Source: CAYHPY01 sp964358485
GTDB lineage: Bacteria > Elusimicrobiota > Elusimicrobia > UBA1565 > UBA9628
DNA length: 16,772 nucleotides
Direction: 5' to 3'
Assembly (NCBI GenBank): GCA_964358485.1
Contig: CAYHPY010000082.1
Coordinates: forward strand, 1-16,772
Shown: positions 1-5,391 of the stretch, in pieces
How the letters are laid out: every line of letters begins with the position of its first letter
Position numbering within the stretch: position 1 is the first letter of the stretch
Position numbers and translations under genes: made by a program
Notes under the pieces: model-generated
Seen by the model: the letters and a program-made list of their open reading frames with translations, nothing else
Told to the model about the DNA's origin: nothing
The model's database searches: none

Positions 1-5
1 CGTTA

Positions 6-47
6 GCCCAGGCGAAGGCTGGGCGACCCCGCGCAGCCGGGCGGGGT
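6..47. other. Two tandem small hairpins in a gene-free left edge
   Basis: Two perfect stems lie side by side: GCCCAG (6-11) with CTGGGC (19-24), and ACCCCGC (26-32) with GCGGGGT (41-47). They are followed by G-rich sequence with an A run at 51-55 and a T run at 80-85. I see no credible gene between 1 and 217; the reading frames there have no family resemblance. The hairpins could be the end of an upstream transcript or part of an RNA cut by the window edge, but neither is followed directly by a T tract, so I do not call a terminator. Confidence 0.35.
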
Positions 48-178
48 GGGAAAAAGGGGGGTTGGGTGCCAGGCGACGGTTTTTTGGGAGCTTGACTGGA
101 AGGGGAAGTGGGGGTTACGCTGGAGGAATGAGGGGCGGACTTCGGAAAAGCGGGCTAGAATCTCTTGCATGTGGCTCC

Positions 179-207
179 TTGAATCGCGGAACTGAAACTG
201 ACACAAT
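179..207 (+). promoter_or_regulatory. Sigma70-like promoter for the DUF5674-like pair
   Basis: TTGAAT (179-184) is followed after 17 bases by CACAAT (202-207). The start codon at 218 lies only 10 bases beyond the -10 box, so the predicted transcript starts about 4 bases before the ATG. No Shine-Dalgarno sequence is visible between them. Confidence 0.45.
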
Positions 208-217
208 AAAGCCGCCC

Positions 218-562
218 ATGGAAATTCGCCTCGTCGACTCACCGATTTCCTGGACAGAGGTCGAGGCCTTGGCCAAACGCCAGTTCGGGGAAATGATCAA
301 GGCCGCGGTCGACATCGAGCGCCAGGTGATGGCATTGGGCGGCGAACTCCATTCCGACGAGGAGGCAATCCTACTCAAAACCGGCTCCCGGCAGGAAAAT
401 GTGTGGGGGATCAATCTTTACCCCGGCCAAGCCGTCGAAAACCGCATTGAGTTCGACTCGATGATCAATGTGCGGCCCTCCCAACAGAACCGCTCCCGGG
501 GGGTCGAGAGCGAAGCCCTCCGGGCGCGGATTTTGGGCGTCGTGGCCAAACTCATTCGATGA
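218..562 (+). CDS. DUF5674-like small conserved protein
   Basis: A 114-residue soluble protein with no signal peptide or membrane segment. The central AVDIERQVMALGGELHSDEE region, the WGINLYPG segment and the DSMINVRPSQQNRSRGVE block match my recollection of DUF5674, a family of about 110 residues with no known function. The start at 218 fits family length; the frame stays open upstream to 62, but that part reads as random sequence and lies across the predicted promoter. The stop overlaps the next gene's start as ATGA, so the two are likely translated together. The charged RPSQxNRSRGVE block could bind nucleic acid or a nucleotide, but that is a guess. Confidence 0.85.
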   Translation: MEIRLVDSPISWTEVEALAKRQFGEMIKAAVDIERQVMALGGELHSDEEAILLKTGSRQENVWGINLYPGQAVENRIEFDSMINVRPSQQNRSRGVESEALRARILGVVAKLIR

Positions 563-888
563 CGGCGCACCCGGGCCTCGCCGCGGGCGGCTGGAGCCGG
601 TTGACGCTTTCGGCCCAACTCGGCAACGTTGGCAGCGAGGTCAGCCGCGCGGTCCGCTGGAAGGAAAGGGATCCTGAAAACTTCGATGGCGCGATGGTTC
701 GGGCCTTGGAGCTGCTGGACCTTTCAATCTCGGACCCTCGGTGGAGGGATCGCCTCAAGGAGCTGACTCGGGCCCGAGAACTGCTCTGCGACGCTTGGCT
801 GGGGGGAAAAGAGTTCCACACGGAACTGAAGGACCTTGACCGTTACTTTTTCCAATTCGCCCTGGCCGCTTCAGCCGAACGCGCCTAA
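559..888 (+). CDS. Conserved small protein coupled to the DUF5674-like gene
   Basis: A 109-residue, probably all-helical soluble protein. It overlaps the upstream stop codon by ATGA, which argues for translational coupling and a shared role. The body contains LSAQLGNVGSEVSRAVRWKE, then ALELLDLSISDPRWRDRLKE and a C-terminal DRYFFQFALAA. From memory this resembles an unnamed family of about 100 residues seen in candidate-phylum and other bacteria, with conserved GNIGSEV and ALELxDLTxxDPR segments; I cannot attach a function. The N-terminal dozen residues look non-conserved. A two-gene unit of this size recalls toxin-antitoxin pairs, but no known toxin fold is visible. Confidence 0.75.
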   Translation: MTAHPGLAAGGWSRLTLSAQLGNVGSEVSRAVRWKERDPENFDGAMVRALELLDLSISDPRWRDRLKELTRARELLCDAWLGGKEFHTELKDLDRYFFQFALAASAERA

Positions 889-911
889 ATTGACCCCCGA
901 GACCTTCAGAA

Positions 912-937
912 CCCGGGCCGTTTAATCAGCGCCCGGG
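912..937. repeat. Short inverted repeat between convergent genes
   Basis: CCCGGGC (912-918) pairs with GCCCGGG (931-937) around a 12-base AT-richer loop. It lies just past the stop at 888 and overlaps the end of the minus-strand gene. No T tract follows on either strand, so a role as a bidirectional terminator is only possible. Confidence 0.3.
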
Positions 938-1264
938 AAGGCCCATGACCAGCGACGTGGGGTCCCGCACGTTGAGGGGCGTGATGACGTCCTCGGCCTG
1001 GCCCACGGCGTGGCCCGGGGCGGCGGTCGCGGCGGCCGCCTGCGGCGGGGGGTTTTCCGGTCGGGCCTGCGCCGTCGCGGGCGCGGGGAGCGAAGGGCCT
1101 CCTTGCCGGAGCCCCAGCCCGTAACTGAGCGCGCAGAGGGCCAGGAGGAAGGCCGCCCGCGCCAAGGAGGTCGGGGCGATGTTTAATTCCCCGTGCCGCC
1201 GTTTTCCGTCGGCGGTCCAGGATACGGAGAAGGTGATCCGTCGATCCGAGGGGTTGTGTTCCAT
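926..1264 (-). CDS. Small single-pass membrane protein, unknown function
   Basis: A 112-residue protein with a polar N-terminus (TADGKRRHGELN), one hydrophobic segment at about residues 34-51 (ARAAFLLALCALSYGLGL), and a Pro/Ala-rich linker ending in VITPLNVRDPTSLVMGLPGR. The layout suggests a membrane anchor with a disordered region exposed beyond it. I chose the start at 1264 because a TTGAAA-16-CATCCT promoter would begin transcription there; another ATG two codons upstream (1270) is possible. I recognise no family. The gene could be spurious given the high GC, but the clear membrane segment and the promoter support it. Confidence 0.55.
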   Translation of the reverse strand: MEHNPSDRRITFSVSWTADGKRRHGELNIAPTSLARAAFLLALCALSYGLGLRQGGPSLPAPATAQARPENPPPQAAAATAAPGHAVGQAEDVITPLNVRDPTSLVMGLPGR

Positions 1265-1270
1265 GCCCAT

Positions 1271-1298
1271 AGGATGCCTGGAATTCTGCGGAATTTCA
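1271..1298 (-). promoter_or_regulatory. Weak promoter for the small membrane protein
   Basis: On the minus strand, TTGAAA (1298-1293) and CATCCT (1276-1271) are 16 bases apart. The predicted transcription start coincides with the ATG at 1264. The -10 matches consensus at only three positions; support comes mainly from the same short spacing at other genes here. Confidence 0.3.
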
Positions 1299-1315
1299 AC
1301 AAAAAAACGGTAAAA

Positions 1316-1369
1316 CCGGCCGTTCGGCCGGAAGGACTTTTAGTCCGGTTCCGCTGGGTCCTTGGACCC
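1316..1369. other. Cluster of three hairpins between divergent genes
   Basis: Three stems follow each other: CCGGCC/GGCCGG with loop GTTC (1316-1331), GGACT/AGTCC with loop TTT (1334-1346), and GGGTCC/GGACCC with loop TT (1356-1369). On the minus strand the first stem is followed by a T-rich run (1315-1301), so it has the form of an intrinsic terminator reading leftward, although no minus-strand gene lies to its right to be ended. It may insulate the divergent promoters. Confidence 0.4.
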
Positions 1370-1392
1370 TCGCGCTCCGCCCGGGGCCCGGC

Positions 1393-1398
1393 TATTCT
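1393..1398 (+). promoter_or_regulatory. -10 box of the CPBP protease gene
   Basis: TATTCT ends 9 bases before the ATG at 1407, giving an almost leaderless transcript. No -35 is present at normal spacing; a TTGGAC lies 25 bases upstream, which is too far. Confidence 0.35.
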
Positions 1399-1406
1399 TA
1401 AGGCGC

Positions 1407-2693
1407 ATGAATTCGCGGATTTCGTGGGCGTTGGCCCTCCTCCTGTTGGGCTCGGTCCCCTCGCCCGCGCAGGTGAGAATCTCCGGGCGAGCCGGGAGAG
1501 GACTTCCGGCTCGCGGCGGCCCCTCCTCCGGAGCGGTCCGATCCGAGCCCTCCCGGCTGGTCCCGATTCGGCTTTCTCCGTCGCTCAACCCCGCGGGTTG
1601 GCGCGCCCCGTCCGCCCCCTCGGTTGCTCGCAACCATGCTCTTTCGGCCGGATTCCAGGAAGGATTGTCCCCGGCCCCGAAGGCGGCCCCCGGGCCCCTC
1701 CGGTCCGCGGCTTCGGGCGCCGAGGAGGCCGCGCCGCCTGCGACCGCCCCCGCCGATTTCCCGGCCCCGGCCCCGGCCGCGGCCGAAACGCCGTCCCTTT
1801 CCGTGGAGGGGGCCTTCTCGCTCCAGGCGCCGGCCCAGGGCGAACGCGGGGCAGGTCCCCGCCTGAAAAATTCGTGGGTGCGCGCCGCGCGGTTTCTGGG
1901 CCGCGGCCGAAAGGCTGAAGGTTTTGAGGTCGCAGGATCCGTCCCCCAAGTCGTTGCCGGTGCGGCCGGATCCCGGCGGGAAATCGCTCTTTCCAAGCCC
2001 GTTCCCGGCGGCGGTTCGGACGCGGGCCTCCTGGAATCGGCGGTCGGAAAGAAATCCCCGGCCGCCGCGGACCGCAACGACGGTTGGGAGGACAAGCCCG
2101 CCTTGTCCTGGCCCCGCCCGGTCCGCTACGGCATTCTGGCGCTAATGCTGGGGGCGCTCTCGGCCGCCCCGCCCCTGCTCTACGCCGGCGGCATGAACTC
2201 CGGCGGGATCCTCGGAGTCGGCGCGCTCGGTTCCTGGCCGCTGTTGATCGGCTTGGCTGCCGTCGTCGGCGTCGCGGGAATTCCGTTGAGGATTTTCGCC
2301 CATCGACTGGCCCCCTGGATCATGCGTTCGGCGCCCGACGAGGGCGAGGCCTTGATGAAGAAAAGCCCGTGGAAGGTCGTCCCCCTGCTCATGATCGGAG
2401 CGGCCTCGGAGGAAATTCTTTTCCGGGGCCTGATCTTCCTGACGGCGGCGTCCTTGTTGATTCCATTGCTGTCCGGTGTCGGAGCCGTGGCCGCGGCGGC
2501 CTTCGGCAGTTCCCTGGCTTTCTCCCTCATCCACCGTTACGGCCCGGTCTGGACCCGGGTGGTCGGGGGCTTGGTCTATTGCGCGGCCCTGGTCCTGGGC
2601 GGCACCTTGCTTCTGCCGATTCTGGCCCACTTCATTTTCAACCTGACGCTCTACCTCCGCGAACTCTCCCGAAGAGTGGGTCCCCGGACCTAG
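1407..2693 (+). CDS. CPBP (Abi/Rce1-like) intramembrane metalloprotease with long exported N-terminus
   Basis: A 428-residue protein. Residues 1-22 form a signal peptide (SRISWALALLLLGSVPSPAQ). About 210 residues of Pro/Ala/Gly-rich low-complexity sequence follow. The C-terminal ~190 residues form a multi-spanning CPBP domain with the expected metal/catalytic motifs: E335-E336xxxR340 (EEILFRG), H376 in FSLIHRYG, and H408xxxN412 (HFIFN). Members cleave substrates within or near the membrane and some act in bacteriocin immunity or protein maturation; the substrate here is unknown. The frame is open 15 codons further upstream, but 1407 begins the signal peptide and is preceded by TATTCT. The very long disordered region before the membrane domain is unusual. 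Confidence 0.88.
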   Translation: MNSRISWALALLLLGSVPSPAQVRISGRAGRGLPARGGPSSGAVRSEPSRLVPIRLSPSLNPAGWRAPSAPSVARNHALSAGFQEGLSPAPKAAPGPLRSAASGAEEAAPPATAPADFPAPAPAAAETPSLSVEGAFSLQAPAQGERGAGPRLKNSWVRAARFLGRGRKAEGFEVAGSVPQVVAGAAGSRREIALSKPVPGGGSDAGLLESAVGKKSPAAADRNDGWEDKPALSWPRPVRYGILALMLGALSAAPPLLYAGGMNSGGILGVGALGSWPLLIGLAAVVGVAGIPLRIFAHRLAPWIMRSAPDEGEALMKKSPWKVVPLLMIGAASEEILFRGLIFLTAASLLIPLLSGVGAVAAAAFGSSLAFSLIHRYGPVWTRVVGGLVYCAALVLGGTLLLPILAHFIFNLTLYLRELSRRVGPRT

Positions 2694-2738
2694 GCCCGGT
2701 TGGGCCCTTGGGCCCGGGCGCGGCGGCCGGATCCGCTC

Positions 2739-2744
2739 TACACT
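2739..2744 (+). promoter_or_regulatory. -10 box of the transglycosylase gene
   Basis: TACACT sits seven bases before the ATG at 2751, so transcription would begin at the start codon itself. There is no Shine-Dalgarno sequence upstream of either candidate ATG (2745 or 2751) and no convincing -35. Confidence 0.35.
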
Positions 2745-2750
2745 ATGTCC

Positions 2751-4268
2751 ATGAGGTTGATTCCTCCGATGGTGCTGGCGGCGGCGGTCCTCGTCCTCTC
2801 CGTGCCTTCCGAGGCCGCGCCCATCGAGGTCCTCATCCAACTCCCCGCCAAGGGCGCCCCGGCCCTGAGGGAGGCTCTCCCCAAGGCCGAAACCGAGATC
2901 TTGTCCCTGCTGGGCGCGGGCGCGGCCGCCTTTCCGTGCCCCGATTCCAACCCCTGCCGGCGCTACATCGCCCAGGAGTGGAATCCCCAAACCGCTTTCT
3001 CCCGCCAGGCGCGCCTGGACCAATTGAAGGCTTTCTGGGGCCGGGCCCTGACCGTCACCGAGGGCGCGGCTTCGGCCGCCGTCGCGCCCCGGGACCGGGC
3101 GTTCATCGACTGGACCGCCCGCGCGAACCAATTCACCGATCAGGCCATGCAGGCCCTCAACCCCGCCGGCCAATCTCTCCTTTACGACGGTTCCCGGGGC
3201 GGTTCCCTCGCTTCCGTGTCGGTCGAAGCTTCCGGAGCCGGGGCCTTGGGTCCGGTCGTAACCAATTCCGGCTCCGCCGAGGGTCTTCGTCAGACGCCCC
3301 CGCCCGCGCCGCGCAGCCAGTTTCCCTATCAAGCCTACATCGAAGACGAGGCCCGGGCCGCGGGCGTGGAGCCGGACGTGATCCACGCCATCGTCGTCGC
3401 CAAATCCAACTACGACGCCGACCGGGAAGGCGGCGGCGCCCAGGGGCTGATGATGATCTCTCCCGGCGCGGCCAAAGCCGTGGGGCTCAAGGGGGCCGAT
3501 CTCTCGGATCCCCAGACCAATGTTCGGGTCGGCGCGCGCCTGATGGCCATGCTCCTGAAACGATTCGACGGGGATCTTTCCCGAGCCCTGGCGGCCTACC
3601 AGGTCGGCACGGCCGCGGTCGTGGAAAGCGGCGGGATCCCGAATCGCCGCGACGTCAAGATTTTCCTGGCCGATTTCGAGGCCGCCTACCGCAAGATCGG
3701 CGGCGTCCGCCCGCCCGCCGTGGTCTCTCCCCTGCCCGCCTTGCGGGGCGTCAAGGACCGGATCGTCGAGGAGATCAAGCCCGACCCGGCCAATCCCTTG
3801 GCCCGGTTTCGCCCGATGATCAAAAGGGCGGCCGCGCGCCGCAAGATCGACCCCGATTTCTTCGAGGCCCTGATCAGCGTGGAGAATTCCGATGGGGACC
3901 CGCGGGCGGTGTCTTCGGAGGGCGCCATCGGCCTGGGGCAGTTGATGCCGGAAACGGCCAAGATGTTGGGCGTCAAGGATCCGTACGATCCTGAGCAGAA
4001 TCTCAACGGGGCGGCCCGGCACTTCGCCTATCTTCTCACCCACCCCGACGTCCAGGGCAATTACGTCTTGGCCGCCGCCGCTTACAACGCCGGGGAAGGG
4101 CGAATCGCCAAATACAAGTCTATTCCGCCGTTCCGGGAAACGATGAACTACGTCATGCGGATCTGCGCCCGCTACGAGATTTTGAGCGGCAAAACGATCG
4201 ACTACGCGCCTTATATGCCGGTTCTCCCCGCCGCCAAGAAGAAAATGCCCGCCAAGGCCAAGGCCTAA
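2751..4268 (+). CDS. Exported tandem lytic-transglycosylase-like protein (first domain lacks catalytic Glu)
   Basis: A 505-residue protein that should act on peptidoglycan outside the cytoplasm. Residues 1-21 form a signal peptide (MRLIPPMVLAAAVLVLSVPSEA). After about 180 unassigned residues come two SLT-type domains. The first (about 198-320) has the GAQGLMMISPGAAKAVGL signature and an AAYQVG equivalent of the AYNAG motif, but the position of the catalytic Glu reads AKSN, with K218 in place of E. The second (about 355-475) looks active: E378 in SVENS, then GAIGLGQLMPETAKMLG and AAAAYNAGEGRIAKY. SLT domains cleave the glycan strand to 1,6-anhydro ends. The first domain may instead bind glycan. 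An ATG at 2745 is an alternative start. The stop codon overlaps the convergent neighbour's stop. Confidence 0.9.
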   Translation: MRLIPPMVLAAAVLVLSVPSEAAPIEVLIQLPAKGAPALREALPKAETEILSLLGAGAAAFPCPDSNPCRRYIAQEWNPQTAFSRQARLDQLKAFWGRALTVTEGAASAAVAPRDRAFIDWTARANQFTDQAMQALNPAGQSLLYDGSRGGSLASVSVEASGAGALGPVVTNSGSAEGLRQTPPPAPRSQFPYQAYIEDEARAAGVEPDVIHAIVVAKSNYDADREGGGAQGLMMISPGAAKAVGLKGADLSDPQTNVRVGARLMAMLLKRFDGDLSRALAAYQVGTAAVVESGGIPNRRDVKIFLADFEAAYRKIGGVRPPAVVSPLPALRGVKDRIVEEIKPDPANPLARFRPMIKRAAARRKIDPDFFEALISVENSDGDPRAVSSEGAIGLGQLMPETAKMLGVKDPYDPEQNLNGAARHFAYLLTHPDVQGNYVLAAAAYNAGEGRIAKYKSIPPFRETMNYVMRICARYEILSGKTIDYAPYMPVLPAAKKKMPAKAKA

Positions 4269-5323
4269 TAGGGGGGAAACAACCTTCGAAATCCGTGGGT
4301 CAGGACCACGGCCAGAAACAAAGGATTTCGAACAAACAGCCAGGGCCAGGCCAGGGGGAGCGGCTCCGACGCCCCGCCGTTTCTCGCCCGGGCCAAGCGC
4401 GCCGCCAATTCCCGAGTCCAGGCCGGAGAGCGGGGAAATTCGACGATCCCGTCCAGCCAGTCCCGGGGGATGGCCTCGGCCCCGGCGGTGATTCCAAGCA
4501 GGGCCCCGCAGACCGCCCCCGCCGTGTCGGCGTCCCCTCCCAGCCGGAGGATCGTTTCCAGCCCCCCCCGGAAATCCGCCGGGTTCCTCAGCCAGGCCCA
4601 AAGCGCCGCCGGGACCGTCCGATAGATGTAGCCGGACACCCCGTTCTCGACGCCGAACGCCCGGACGGCTCGCTCCATGGGCCAATTTTCCCGCAACGCG
4701 AGGCCCAGGTCCGAAAGCCAGCGGCGCGCTTCGTCGTCCTCCGGGGGAAAACATTTTTCCAGTTCGGCCAGGACCGTTTCCCGGGAGAATAGGCCGCCCG
4801 GGTGGGCGGCGGCGTAGGCCGCGGCGCGGGCGACGGCCAGGGAGGCCCGCAGAGCCCGTGGGTCGCGGTGGGTCATGAGGGTGGAGGCTCGGGTAAAGGA
4901 CTCCAGGCGCTCCGGATCCGCGGCGAAAAAAGCGCCGATGAGCGGCGTCCGCATCACGGGCCCGTTTCCGGCGGAGTTCACGCCGCTGGAGGCCGGGGAA
5001 AAGCCCGCCCAAAGTTTGAGGATGGACCGTAGGGTGGCCAGGCCGATTCCCGCCGGCAGGCCCAAAAACCAGAGGCGGAGCTTCCACCCCAGGGAGCGGG
5101 AAAATGCCTCCGGGTCTCGGGGGGAGGCCAAGAGGGCCTGGGCCGTGAAGCAGGCGTGTTCGGTGTCGTCGGAAATCATGCCGCAGCCGGCGAAAAAGGC
5201 GTGGCGAATCTCGTCTCCGAAGAGTTTCCGCGCCCGCGCGGGGGAGAGCCCCTCCCGGGGAAGCCCCAGGCTGTCTCCCACCATCAAACCCAACAGGCAA
5301 CCTTCCAGCGGATCGCGGACCAT
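4265..5323 (-). CDS. ADP-ribosylglycohydrolase family protein (DraG/ARH type)
   Basis: A 352-residue protein, the usual length for the family, which removes ADP-ribose from proteins or small molecules using two Mg ions. Metal-binding motifs are present: D52-D53-T54 in ISDDTEH, GNGPVMR at 119-125, THRD near 148, and GGDADT with D264 and D266. The N-terminal EGCLLGLMVGDSLGLP is also typical. The last ~35 residues (PLAWPWLFVRNPLFLAVVLTHGFRRLFPPY region) are hydrophobic and could touch the membrane; I recall similar tails in related proteins. No ADP-ribosyltransferase is in the window, so the substrate is unknown. It is divergent from the receiver-kinase gene, with only 68 bases between starts. 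Confidence 0.9.
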   Translation of the reverse strand: MVRDPLEGCLLGLMVGDSLGLPREGLSPARARKLFGDEIRHAFFAGCGMISDDTEHACFTAQALLASPRDPEAFSRSLGWKLRLWFLGLPAGIGLATLRSILKLWAGFSPASSGVNSAGNGPVMRTPLIGAFFAADPERLESFTRASTLMTHRDPRALRASLAVARAAAYAAAHPGGLFSRETVLAELEKCFPPEDDEARRWLSDLGLALRENWPMERAVRAFGVENGVSGYIYRTVPAALWAWLRNPADFRGGLETILRLGGDADTAGAVCGALLGITAGAEAIPRDWLDGIVEFPRSPAWTRELAARLARARNGGASEPLPLAWPWLFVRNPLFLAVVLTHGFRRLFPPY

Positions 5324-5330
5324 CGCGTCA

Positions 5331-5339
5331 AAGATAGCA
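5331..5339 (-). promoter_or_regulatory. Extended -10 promoter of the ADP-ribosylglycohydrolase gene
   Basis: The minus strand reads TGCTATCTT, an extended -10 element (TGN-TATCTT) whose last base is 8 bases before the ATG at 5323. Extended -10 promoters can work without a good -35, and none is seen. The predicted transcript is essentially leaderless. Confidence 0.45.
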
Positions 5340-5351
5340 AATGCCCCGGCC

Positions 5352-5380
5352 TGGAAATTTCGAAGGAATCCGCCTATAAT
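5352..5380 (+). promoter_or_regulatory. Promoter of the receiver-kinase gene
   Basis: TGGAAA (5352-5357) and a consensus TATAAT (5375-5380) are 17 bases apart. The ATG at 5392 follows 11 bases later, with GGAAG at 5381-5385 as a possible Shine-Dalgarno sequence that would lie mostly upstream of the predicted transcript start. It is back to back with the promoter of the divergent gene. Confidence 0.6.
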
Positions 5381-5391
5381 GGAAGCGCAGA

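Noticed and set aside
1..217. A possible structured RNA gene (RNase P, tmRNA or similar) suggested by hairpins
   Set aside because: I could not match any conserved core sequence of a known RNA family; only two short stems are certain.
1193..1918. Long Arg/Pro/Gly-rich frames overlapping the CPBP gene on both strands (also 1340-2095 and 1398-1949, minus)
   Set aside because: They are products of GC-rich codon bias in the real gene; composition is extreme and no domain is visible.
2084..3994. A 636-codon plus-strand frame overlapping the CPBP and transglycosylase genes
   Set aside because: Arg/Gly/Pro-rich shadow of the two real genes, without family resemblance.
2142..5300. A 1052-codon minus-strand frame opposite the transglycosylase and across the ADP-ribosylglycohydrolase gene
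   Set aside because: It is a shadow frame: very rich in Gly, Arg and Pro, with no motif, while other frames in the same interval encode two clearly recognisable proteins.
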